Virus record (IMG/VR): IMGVR_UViG_3300025547_000036
Location: 1 to 23,209 of that record
Reading direction: 5' to 3' (one strand)
DNA: 23,209 bases
Source: a virus
The translations under genes were made by a program, and so were the position numbers. Positions 1 through 4,629 of the stretch are shown here, piece after piece (position 1 is the first letter of the stretch; each line of letters starts with the position of its first letter). The notes under the pieces were generated by a model. That model had not been told where the DNA came from and made no database searches. It saw nothing but the letters and a program-made list of their open reading frames with translations.

Positions 1-57
1 GAAGCAGGTTACATCAAAAGATTAAAAGATGTACCAAGAGGAATTATTATTAAGTAG
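1..57 (+). CDS. C-terminal end of an unidentified protein (5' partial)
   Basis: Frame 1 is open from the first base to a TAG at 55-57 and encodes an 18-residue basic tail that ends in GIIIK. The gene starts outside the window, so no function can be assigned. It runs in the same direction as the early genes that follow. A 220-bp gap that holds a structured RNA separates it from the next gene. The open frame is too short to prove coding by itself; the tight gene packing around it is the main support. Confidence 0.5.
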   Translation, partial: EAGYIKRLKDVPRGIIIK

Positions 58-86
58 TTTGACAACCAAATATCCTCCCCATCTTC

Positions 87-234
87 TTGTAGAGATGTAT
101 GCGACATTACAACGACGACACTTCGGTCTTACTGAAAAGTAAACAGCTTAAGTTATCGCAAGTAATGTCATATAAAATTCCTGCCCCAATATTTATTGAA
201 AGACAGTGAATATAAAAACCAAACGTCTCTACAA
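87..234 (+). ncRNA. Candidate structured RNA 1
   Basis: This non-coding gap folds into a compact multi-helix RNA. A 12-bp helix with one G-U pair (87-98 with 223-234) closes the whole element. Inside it an 8-bp perfect helix (103-110 with 162-169) encloses a hairpin TTACT-GAAA-AGTAA (129-142, GNRA tetraloop) and a weaker GAC/GTC hairpin (117-128). A separate 10-bp hairpin with two G-U pairs and an AAAGA loop lies at 189-213. All pairings were read by eye. I do not recognise a tRNA, tmRNA, RNase P, riboswitch, self-cleaving ribozyme or group I intron core. The strand is inferred from the neighbouring genes and the GAAA loop. A TTGACA lies at 59-64, but I see no convincing -10 at the right distance. 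Confidence 0.55.
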
Positions 235-277
235 CAAAATGGGTGGGATTAAATTTAACAGATAACATTAAAAGGGT

Positions 278-436
278 ATGAAATACGTAACAATCAAAGA
301 CGAAGAAGGCAACATTTTACCAAGAGCAATACTTCAGAATAATGATAAGTATGGAATAGAAGTAGTCAAAGAGTATATTGCAAAAGATAAAGATGATTTG
401 AAGTTAGTAATTGTGGAATTAAAAGAAGTCAACTAA
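278..436 (+). CDS. Small hypothetical protein, 52 aa
   Basis: ATG at 278 to TAA at 434 gives a 52-residue charged protein that begins MKYVTIKDEEGN and ends ELKEVN. It has no membrane segment, cysteine motif or domain I recognise. The alternation of hydrophobic and charged residues suggests a small alpha/beta fold. The start follows the structured RNA by about 40 bases. The leader contains AAAGGG directly before the ATG, which is too close to be a normal SD. It is probably an early phage accessory protein; its function is unknown. Confidence 0.6.
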   Translation: MKYVTIKDEEGNILPRAILQNNDKYGIEVVKEYIAKDKDDLKLVIVELKEVN

Positions 437-465
437 CATTTACCAGCATTAAAGAAATAAAGAAT

Positions 466-624
466 ATGAACTACACATCACACAGCAGATGGTACAAAGA
501 AAAGAACTATGAACTCAGGCTTAAAAGGTTACTTAGGAGGGATAGAATAAACACTATACTTGGCTGGATTGTCGTGATAGCCATAATCAACATCTTCTTT
601 TATTGGGCTTTAATTTTAAGATAA
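466..624 (+). CDS. Small single-pass membrane protein, 52 aa
   Basis: ATG at 466 to TAA at 622 encodes 52 residues. Residues 1-30 are strongly basic (WYKEKNYELRLKRLLRRDR). A hydrophobic segment follows (about residues 31-51, ILGWIVVIAIINIFFYWALI), so the protein is probably a single-pass membrane protein with the basic part in the cytoplasm. Its stop codon is one base from the start of the next gene (TAA-T-ATG), which suggests translational coupling. No family is recognised. Small early phage membrane proteins often act on the host envelope or in superinfection exclusion, but nothing here shows that. Confidence 0.6.
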   Translation: MNYTSHSRWYKEKNYELRLKRLLRRDRINTILGWIVVIAIINIFFYWALILR

Positions 625-625
625 T

Positions 626-721
626 ATGGAAAAACTAACATTTTATTTACTATGTTTTATGGCAGGAATCTTATTAAATATAAGTATCCACATAAATCAG
701 ATGGTAGATTTATTAAAATAA
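626..721 (+). CDS. Very small membrane peptide, 31 aa
   Basis: ATG at 626 lies one base after the stop of the preceding membrane protein gene, in a TAA-T-ATG junction used repeatedly in this genome. The 31-residue product begins MEKLTFYLLCFMAGILL and is hydrophobic through about residue 22, ending in a short amphipathic tail (NQMVDLLK). The junction supports translation, although the length is near the limit of what can be called. It could be a partner of the membrane protein upstream. Function is unknown. Confidence 0.45.
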   Translation: MEKLTFYLLCFMAGILLNISIHINQMVDLLK

Positions 722-732
722 ATAAAAACATT

Positions 733-768
733 ATGGAAATAGATTTATACGAGGAGTGTTTAAATTAA
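733..768 (+). CDS. Possible 11-aa peptide ORF
   Basis: ATG at 733 to TAA at 766 would encode MEIDLYEECLN. It is preceded by AAAAACATT, like the AT-rich leaders of other genes here. The only support is position and start context, so it may be a leader peptide for the downstream gene or no gene at all. Confidence 0.15.
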   Translation: MEIDLYEECLN

Positions 769-776
769 CAGCAAAA

Positions 777-793
777 TCCCGCTACTAACGGGA
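777..793 (+). other. Small intergenic hairpin
   Basis: TCCCG at 777-781 can pair with CGGGA at 789-793 around a 7-base loop, 18 bases before the start at 812. No T-run follows, so it is not a classical terminator. It may affect initiation of the next gene, but a 5-bp stem could be chance. Confidence 0.25.
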
Positions 794-811
794 CTTAACC
801 AAAAAACTCAT

Positions 812-1087
812 ATGTACTACAACACTAACACATTCAAGAGGGACTTACAATCTATGGATATACCCCACCTTAAAAGAGTTCAAAAGGACATAGTTAATCA
901 ATTAGATATGTCAGATGGCTGGGGAGAGTCTACACAGGAGCTATGGGAGGTCTTACAGACCATACCAAACTTCATAAGAAGAAAGATAGCGGGAGAACAG
1001 TATAAGAAGATTAAAGGTCGGCAGAGAGGACAAGAGATTGACCATTGTGGTTATGATGATGTTTTACACGAACAATTACTAGCTTAA
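812..1087 (+). CDS. Hypothetical phage protein, 91 aa
   Basis: ATG at 812 sits in a CTCATATG context, and the frame ends at TAA 1085. The product is hydrophilic and mostly helical by composition. It has a basic centre (residues about 55-72, FIRRKIAGEQYKKIKGRQRG) and an acidic and histidine-containing C-terminus (DHCGYDDVLHEQLLA). A basic patch could mean nucleic-acid contact, but no domain is recognised. It is one of several small + strand genes upstream of the ssDNA-binding protein. Confidence 0.6.
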   Translation: MYYNTNTFKRDLQSMDIPHLKRVQKDIVNQLDMSDGWGESTQELWEVLQTIPNFIRRKIAGEQYKKIKGRQRGQEIDHCGYDDVLHEQLLA

Positions 1088-1097
1088 ATTAAGGATT

Positions 1098-1229
1098 ATG
1101 GATAAAGATACACAATTTGTAGAATGGTTATGTGGAGATGAGGGTGTGGAGTTCCCTTTTGGCAGGGAATGTCCAGTAGTGAAGCTCCCAGACCCAATTT
1201 ATCAGGAGAGTAGGTTTAATTTAAAATAA
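1098..1229 (+). CDS. Small hypothetical protein, 43 aa
   Basis: ATG at 1098 to TAA at 1227 encodes a 43-residue acidic protein that begins MDKDTQFVEWLCGDEG. It contains two cysteines (WLCGD and RECPV) that are too far apart to form a standard metal knuckle. AAGGA lies 2 bases before the ATG, which is too close for a normal SD. Its stop joins the next gene through a TAA-T-ATG junction, the best evidence that it is translated. Function is unknown. Confidence 0.55.
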   Translation: MDKDTQFVEWLCGDEGVEFPFGRECPVVKLPDPIYQESRFNLK

Positions 1230-1230
1230 T

Positions 1231-1554
1231 ATGAAATATATAATCATTTTAGTCATAGTAGTTGTAGTATTAGGACTGTTCTCACTGTCACCTATGTATG
1301 CTTATATGACCGATAGTGAAGTTGAATGTACAGTTTCAGAGAAAGAGAGGATAGTAAAAAGCGATTCAAGTAAATATCTTATTTTCTGTGAGGAAGAAGT
1401 CCTAGAAAACACAGATAGTCTATGGTACTGGAAGTGGAACTCATCAGACTTTTACAGAGATATTAAAGTAGAAGAGGTTTATACATTCAGAGTTTACGGG
1501 TGGAGAGTACCATTCTTGAGTATGTACAAAAATATAATTAACATTAACCAATAA
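1231..1554 (+). CDS. Membrane-anchored or exported small phage protein, 107 aa
   Basis: The protein starts with a hydrophobic segment (about residues 3-25, IIILVIVVVVLGLFSLSPMYA) that acts as an uncleaved anchor or a signal peptide with a possible AYA cleavage site. The rest is a small beta-rich domain with two cysteines (residues 33 and 53) that could form a disulfide outside the membrane. The pattern VECTVSEKER, SSKYLIFCEE, ENTDSLWYWKWNSSDFY and RVYGWRVPFLSMYKNI matches a small protein common in tailed phages and prophages, which I remember without a proven function. The start is coupled to the preceding gene by TAA-T-ATG. The likely location is the cell envelope. Confidence 0.7.
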   Translation: MKYIIILVIVVVVLGLFSLSPMYAYMTDSEVECTVSEKERIVKSDSSKYLIFCEEEVLENTDSLWYWKWNSSDFYRDIKVEEVYTFRVYGWRVPFLSMYKNIININQ

Positions 1555-1559
1555 ATAAT

Positions 1560-2114
1560 ATGACATTTTTAAACAAAGACTACGAAGTACCAAAAAGCAA
1601 CAGCAACTACACAAAGCTACAAGATGGCGAGAACACTTTTAGAGTGTTAGGCAGTGCAATAGTAGGGTGGCAATACTGGACTAAAGACAAGAAACCAGTA
1701 AGACAAAAAGAAGTATTCACAGAGACACCTGAAGACGCAAAGCTAGATAACGGACAATTCAAACCAAAGCACTTCTGGGCTTTCCCTGTATGGAATTATG
1801 AAGAAAAAGCAGTACAGATATATGAAGTAACACAGGCAACAATACAGCAAGCAATTATGGCTCTTGTGAAGAATGAGAAATGGGGAGACCCTAAAGGATA
1901 TGACATCTCTATCACAAAGACAGGTGCAGACCTTGAAACTAAGTATGCAGTAATGCCAAATCCACACACAGAGTTATCAAGTGAAATAGCAAAAGCGTAT
2001 GAAGATAAGAAGATAAACCTCGAAGCCCTTTACACAGGGGAAAATCCTTTTGGCGAAAAAGAAACTCCTGAAGTAAGTGCAGAGGATAATCCCTTGAGTG
2101 AAGATGCCTTTTAA
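1560..2114 (+). CDS. Phage single-stranded DNA-binding protein (gp32-like OB fold)
   Basis: This 184-residue protein is rich in aromatic and basic residues in its core (residues about 15-135: LQDGENTFRVL, GWQYWTKDKK, KHFWAFPVW, YEVTQATIQ). That fits an OB-fold ssDNA-binding protein that coats DNA during phage replication and recombination. The last 30 residues are acidic and end in LSEDAF, with an aromatic final residue. This is the hallmark tail by which phage SSBs contact partner replication proteins. The length is typical for phage SSBs. The start has the TAATATG context 5 bases after the preceding stop. I am confident of the role; assignment to the gp32-like rather than the gp2.5-like family is less certain. 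Confidence 0.75.
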   Translation: MTFLNKDYEVPKSNSNYTKLQDGENTFRVLGSAIVGWQYWTKDKKPVRQKEVFTETPEDAKLDNGQFKPKHFWAFPVWNYEEKAVQIYEVTQATIQQAIMALVKNEKWGDPKGYDISITKTGADLETKYAVMPNPHTELSSEIAKAYEDKKINLEALYTGENPFGEKETPEVSAEDNPLSEDAF

Positions 2115-2125
2115 CCAATACTAAT

Positions 2126-2236
2126 ATGAAAGCAGAGCAAAAAAACTATTGTATGGAATGTTTAGAGGAAATAACAGAATTAGATTGTTGTTGGAATATT
2201 TGTAATAGTTGTCGTAATTCTGTAACTGGGATATGA
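2126..2236 (+). CDS. Small cysteine-rich zinc-ribbon protein, 36 aa
   Basis: ATG at 2126, in a TAATATG context, opens a 36-residue frame ending at TGA 2234-2236. The TGA overlaps the next ATG (2233) as ATGA, a typical coupled junction. The sequence holds six cysteines, including YCMEC and ICNSC, a likely four-cysteine zinc site. The pattern fits a tiny zinc ribbon that could bind nucleic acid or protein. No family name can be given. Start context and junction support that it is real. Confidence 0.55.
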   Translation: MKAEQKNYCMECLEEITELDCCWNICNSCRNSVTGI

Positions 2237-2745
2237 AAACACGCACAAAAATATCAAGTCAAGGAATACCAGAACTGACAGAAAATCAGAGAATATATTT
2301 AAAGGATAAACACGCTGGTAAAAATGCTTACATCACAATAGATGAGAGGGCTAATTCAGAGAAGATAGGATTTATAGAGGGTGCTATAAAGCAGTATTTC
2401 TTCTACCAGCACCTTCCTGGTGTCTATAAAGACTACTCAGACGCTCGGAATGGGCTAAAATGGGCTACTAACAGCACTAAATGGGAGTTAGATGACAGAG
2501 GTAACAGAAAGGAAGTAACGGTCTCTATGGCTGATATTTACGAGAATAAGACAAAGACACAATCCTTTATAGATAAATGCCAAGACTCTTTTATGCAGAA
2601 TGGTTATGAGTTCCCAGACAGCGAGCATTTTAAAGCGTGGAGGGACTCAGGTGTAGGAGTAGATGAGGTGTATCCACCTTTACTTAGACTCAAAGAGAAG
2701 TACGAGGAGATGAAGAAACAAAACTTACCAGTCTGGCGTACCTAA
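2233..2745 (+). CDS. Hypothetical phage protein, possibly NinB-like recombination protein, 170 aa
   Basis: A 170-residue soluble protein that follows the ssDNA-binding gene cluster. The order of its features resembles phage NinB-type recombination accessory proteins: a beta-rich start with an AYITIDERANSEKIGFIEGA segment where the family has its RS..QN box, a helical middle (GLKWATNSTKWEL), then a KTQSFIDKC helix and a G-x-E-F-P-D turn near residues 133-140. The match is by pattern and memory only, and the key RSxxQN residues are not well preserved (ANSEKIGFI), so the name is tentative. The start overlaps the preceding stop by four bases. Position next to SSB fits a role in DNA metabolism. 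Confidence 0.5.
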   Translation: MKTRTKISSQGIPELTENQRIYLKDKHAGKNAYITIDERANSEKIGFIEGAIKQYFFYQHLPGVYKDYSDARNGLKWATNSTKWELDDRGNRKEVTVSMADIYENKTKTQSFIDKCQDSFMQNGYEFPDSEHFKAWRDSGVGVDEVYPPLLRLKEKYEEMKKQNLPVWRT

Positions 2746-2758
2746 TTATTAAAACATT

Positions 2759-3073
2759 ATGAAACCCCCCCGCTCCCAAACAATCATAGCAATAATACTC
2801 ACAATGATATTTATTACTATTGCAGTATTAGTCTTAGCTTTTGTAGGGATTTTATTAGAAAACAAGACAGCGGTGGCTTACGAAAGACCAGAAGTATGGG
2901 AGTTACAAATAGAAGAGTCTGGTAGATGGAGTGGGTGCTCGGTTTCAGGGACGTGTTCAGAGAGTTTGACAAGACTTTACCTTAAAGACAGACCTAAATA
3001 TTATAGTAAGTACGAACAAGACAGTGAGGAGTATTGGTGGGCTTATTGTACTTTAACAGATAAATGTAAATGA
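2759..3073 (+). CDS. Single-pass membrane protein with exposed cysteine-bearing domain, 104 aa
   Basis: A basic N-terminus (MKPPRSQ) precedes a long hydrophobic segment (about residues 8-34), then a roughly 70-residue hydrophilic, aromatic-rich domain with four cysteines (SGCSVSGTC, AYCTLTDKC). The inside-positive N-terminus predicts that the C-terminal domain lies outside the membrane, where the cysteines may form disulfides. No family is recognised. The stop TGA overlaps the ATG at 3070. It may modify or sense the host envelope; this is inference from topology only. Confidence 0.55.
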   Translation: MKPPRSQTIIAIILTMIFITIAVLVLAFVGILLENKTAVAYERPEVWELQIEESGRWSGCSVSGTCSESLTRLYLKDRPKYYSKYEQDSEEYWWAYCTLTDKCK

Positions 3074-3426
3074 ATATGATATGTCCTTATTGTAAAAAAG
3101 AAGCAAGATGGTGCGAAAATAAAGAACGCTATGGTAGAAATTACGGTAAATCTTATATGTGCTACTGGTGTCAAAACTGTGATGCGTATGTGGGGTGTCA
3201 TCAGAATACTAAGAGAGCTTTAGGGACTATGGCAAATAAAGAGCTTAGGGGATGGAGAATGAAAGCACACGCTTCAATAGACCCTATCTGGAGGAATGGA
3301 CACGCACACAGAAAAAAAGTTTATAAAGATATGAAAAGACACTTTGGGCGAGAGATACATATTGGAGAAAGTAATATTGAACAATGTAAAGATATTATTA
3401 AATGGGCAACAACACCAATAACTTGA
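3070..3426 (+). CDS. DUF3268-type zinc-finger-containing phage protein, 118 aa
   Basis: The N-terminus carries MICPYCKKEA, and a second pair CYWCQNCDAYVGCH follows at residues about 31-44, so four cysteines are placed to bind zinc. The downstream segment LGTMANKELRGWRMKAHASIDPIWRNG and the final HIGESNIEQCKDIIKW match my memory of the DUF3268 zinc-finger-containing family, found in phages and prophages with no firm biochemical role. The length is normal for the family. Two starts are possible: 3070 (ATGA overlap) and 3076, which has the AT-rich context GAATATG. The family match is fairly secure. Confidence 0.7.
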   Translation: MNMICPYCKKEARWCENKERYGRNYGKSYMCYWCQNCDAYVGCHQNTKRALGTMANKELRGWRMKAHASIDPIWRNGHAHRKKVYKDMKRHFGREIHIGESNIEQCKDIIKWATTPIT

Positions 3427-3453
3427 CCCACCTAAATCATATGGCATTATAAG
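3423..3453 (+). promoter_or_regulatory. Sigma70-like promoter before structured RNA 2
   Basis: TTGACC at 3423-3428 matches five of six -35 bases. TATAAG at 3448-3453 (spacing 19), or TTATAA at 3447-3452 (spacing 18), can serve as the -10. Transcription would begin near 3459, right at the upstream copy of the ATAGTTCTTT repeat and just before the RNA. The -35 overlaps the end of the preceding gene. Spacing is slightly long, so strength is uncertain. Confidence 0.45.
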
Positions 3454-3457
3454 AGTA

Positions 3458-3639
3458 ATAGTTCTTTCTAAGTAGCAGTGGACGAAAGTCCCTCACCGCA
3501 GGTGTACATCGTGAAGCAGTGGAGGAGTGCAGAAGTCTAGCATAAGTGAAAGCGACCGACATAAGCGTCCTACGAAGCTGTGATAACTTCACAAGAAAGC
3601 GGTTGACTGCTACTTTGAGGGTGTTATTTATAGTTCTTT
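3458..3639 (+). repeat. 10-bp direct repeats flanking structured RNA 2
   Basis: ATAGTTCTTT occurs at 3458-3467 and again at 3630-3639, 172 bases apart. The copies sit just outside the closing helix of the RNA on either side. They could mark the borders of an inserted element, or be part of the RNA's own function. Ten bases in an AT-rich genome can recur by chance, but the symmetric placement is striking. Confidence 0.45.
3470..3615 (+). ncRNA. Candidate structured RNA 2
   Basis: This gap has no ORF but forms a strong fold. A perfect 10-bp helix (3470-3479 with 3606-3615) closes the element. Immediately inside is a hairpin GGAC-GAAA-GTCC (3480-3491, GNRA tetraloop). Next to it is CACC-GCA-GGTG (3494-3504). 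A 6-bp helix with one G-U (3553-3558 with 3600-3605) abuts the closing helix and would stack on it. A further perfect 6-bp helix links 3511-3516 with 3587-3592. It crosses the 3553-3558/3600-3605 helix in the drawing, so it would make a pseudoknot or an alternative fold. No known RNA family is recognised. The region is richer in GC than its surroundings, which supports a selected structure. Confidence 0.65.
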
Positions 3640-3660
3640 ACAATTTATAGGAGAATAGAA

Positions 3661-3894
3661 ATGAAAACTGTACAGAAGTGTTTAAAATGTGGAAAAGTAA
3701 ACTTTAATGGTGTATGGTTCAGACCAAAAATCCTACAAAAACACTATTTAAGGAGGGTAGCAAACGGCACAATAAAAGGTATTACTTTAGTGATAGACTA
3801 TTGTGATGGTTGTGCCAGTATATTAGACGGTATAGCTAAGGAGCAAAAACTAAGACAAAAATGTAACTGCTTAGGTCAAGGTAATTTTGATTAA
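3661..3894 (+). CDS. Small zinc-ribbon protein, 77 aa, with canonical SD
   Basis: The protein opens with KCLKCGKVNFNGVW and closes its metal site with DYCDGC near residues 47-52. This is a CxxC...CxxC zinc ribbon around a basic, beta-forming middle. Two more cysteines follow in KCNCLG. AGGAG at 3649-3653 stands 7 bases before the ATG, a textbook SD that most other genes here lack. It follows structured RNA 2 by 45 bases and lies upstream of a small membrane-protein gene, within an apparent promoter-to-terminator unit. Nucleic-acid binding is plausible, and the RNA upstream is an obvious candidate ligand, but that is speculation. Confidence 0.65.
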   Translation: MKTVQKCLKCGKVNFNGVWFRPKILQKHYLRRVANGTIKGITLVIDYCDGCASILDGIAKEQKLRQKCNCLGQGNFD

Positions 3895-3944
3895 ATGTAT
3901 ATAAACTTGCAAGTTTCTATCTTTTCAAAGAAAGATGTAAACAA

Positions 3945-3952
3945 AAAGGAGG
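3945..3952 (+). promoter_or_regulatory. Strong Shine-Dalgarno deciding the 3958 start
   Basis: AAAGGAGG lies 5 bases before ATG 3958 and only 2 before ATG 3955. It makes 3958 the likely start rather than the frame's first ATG at 3895, which has no SD and would sit directly against the previous stop. Confidence 0.7.
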
Positions 3953-3957
3953 TTATG

Positions 3958-4104
3958 ATGATAACCGTAATAAAAGCAGTAGCAGTGTTTTACTTCTTCT
4001 TTATTGTCTATCCTTGTAGGTATCTTAATTTTACACGACATTGGGATATGCACAGGCACAGACAAGCAGAAAGTAGAATGAGTAGGTATCGTTCAAGTAG
4101 TTAA
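3958..4104 (+). CDS. Small membrane protein with basic tail, 48 aa
   Basis: From ATG 3958 the 48-residue product has a hydrophobic segment (residues 2-19, VIKAVAVFYFFFIVYP) and then a strongly basic, histidine- and arginine-rich tail (RHWDMHRHRQ, SRYRSSS). An N-out or hairpin-free single-pass topology with a cytoplasmic basic tail fits. The open frame extends back to 3895, but AAAGGAGG at 3945-3952 argues for the short form. It is the last + strand gene before the terminators. Small hydrophobic phage peptides with basic tails include toxin-like and holin-like products; nothing here decides between them. Confidence 0.55.
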   Translation: MITVIKAVAVFYFFFIVYPCRYLNFTRHWDMHRHRQAESRMSRYRSSS

Positions 4105-4142
4105 ATCCTTGAGCTGTATTAAGGGACTTTACAGCTTCAGGT

Positions 4143-4172
4143 AGCCACCAAAACATCGGTGGCTTTATTTTA
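4143..4172 (+). terminator. Rho-independent terminator of the + strand genes
   Basis: AGCCACC (4143-4149) pairs with GGTGGCT (4158-4164) around an 8-base loop, followed by TTTATTTTAT. The 7-bp GC-rich stem plus T-rich tail, 38 bases after the last + strand gene, is a good intrinsic terminator. Confidence 0.8.
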
Positions 4173-4180
4173 TAAACAAA

Positions 4181-4204
4181 GAAACCCGCTTTTACACGGG
4201 TTTC
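4181..4204. terminator. Bidirectional terminator hairpin
   Basis: GAAACCCG (4181-4188) pairs perfectly with CGGGTTTC (4197-4204) around CTTTTACA. On the - strand the stem is followed by TTTGTTTATAAAA; on the + strand by ATTTACTT. It fits best as a - strand terminator for transcription from 4304 downward, and may serve both strands. Confidence 0.65.
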
Positions 4205-4251
4205 ATTTACTTATAAGGGTTAGTTTATACTTCCCACTTCTGGGGCATAGT

Positions 4252-4269
4252 CAATCGTTTAGTAGATTG
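4252..4269. other. Inverted repeat next to the - strand promoter
   Basis: CAATC (4252-4256) and GATTG (4265-4269) are separated by 8 bases, just downstream of the putative -10 at 4277. The placement suits an operator or a transcript-start hairpin. Five-base arms are weak evidence. Confidence 0.25.
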
Positions 4270-4275
4270 CTAGTA

Positions 4276-4304
4276 CACTTTATCATATATCAAATATTTG
4301 TCAA
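4276..4304 (-). promoter_or_regulatory. Sigma70-like promoter in the convergent gap
   Basis: On the - strand a perfect TTGACA (4304-4299) is followed after 16 bases by TAAAGT (4282-4277), which matches four of six -10 bases. Transcription would start near 4270 and run about 90 bases to the hairpin at 4181-4204. No convincing ORF lies in that stretch; the longest start gives only MPQKWEV. Confidence 0.4.
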
Positions 4305-4315
4305 TAGGTATAACT

Positions 4316-4337
4316 GAAAAAAGCCCCTAGGAGGCTC
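4316..4337 (-). terminator. Terminator at the end of the late operon
   Basis: On the - strand AGCC (4336-4333) pairs with GGCT (4325-4322), extendable by a wobble pair, and TTTTTT follows at 4322-4317. It lies about 95 bases beyond the last late gene, as expected for the operon end. Confidence 0.6.
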
Positions 4338-4403
4338 TCTTCATTAGTATGGACTATTAACACATCAAATTGTTTGAACAACTTAATGTTTAATAATCTA
4401 TTT

Positions 4404-4433
4404 TTCCGCCATATTAACTTAGGCGGAACTTTT
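4404..4433 (+). terminator. + strand terminator guarding the late operon end
   Basis: TTCCGCC (4404-4410) pairs with GGCGGAA (4422-4428) around an 11-base loop, followed by CTTTTTATTT on the + strand. It ends at the stop codon of the last - strand gene and so would stop early transcripts from running antisense into the lysis genes. On the - strand the stem is followed by A residues, so it acts in one direction. Confidence 0.6.
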
Positions 4434-4606
4434 TATTTCTCTGCTATTGGCTTTGTAGTAACCATTCTAAGTGAGATGTCCACTAGAGATTTTACTATTC
4501 CAACGTAACCTATCATATCTAAATCTGTGAATACTGCTATTGCTATACCTCCTATTGCCTGAATAATTGCTAATTTTACTGTACGTGATTTAAGTAATTG
4601 TTGCAT
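4433..4606 (-). CDS. Small phage membrane-associated (holin-like) protein, 57 aa
   Basis: ATG at 4606 in an AATAATATG context opens a 57-residue frame ending at TAA 4435-4433. The first part (LLKSRTVKLAIIQAIGGIAI) is a moderately hydrophobic segment. The tail VDISLRMVTTKPIAEK matches the C-terminal style (R-x-x-T-x-K-P-I/L-x-E-K) of small phage proteins found next to endolysins and often called holins or holin-associated. It is the last gene of the late operon, 23 bases after the endolysin. A helper role in lysis is likely from position; pore formation is unproven. Confidence 0.6.
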   Translation of the reverse strand: MQQLLKSRTVKLAIIQAIGGIAIAVFTDLDMIGYVGIVKSLVDISLRMVTTKPIAEK

Positions 4607-4629
4607 ATTATTTATTATTAACTAATAAT

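Noticed and set aside
59-87. TTGACA at 59-64 as a promoter for structured RNA 1
   Set aside because: No -10-like hexamer occurs 15-19 bases downstream; the sequence there is C/T-rich.
3441-3452. Mini-ORF ATGGCATTATAA before structured RNA 2
   Set aside because: It has only three codons, and its bases are better explained as the -10 region of a promoter.
3470-3615. RNase P RNA or a group I intron in the gap
   Set aside because: GAAAGTCC resembles the start of an RNase P core, but the other conserved regions are missing and the element is too short. No group I P7-type core is visible.
3895-3957. Start of the small membrane protein at ATG 3895
   Set aside because: It has no SD and sits directly on the previous stop, whereas AAAGGAGG at 3945-3952 fits the ATG at 3958.
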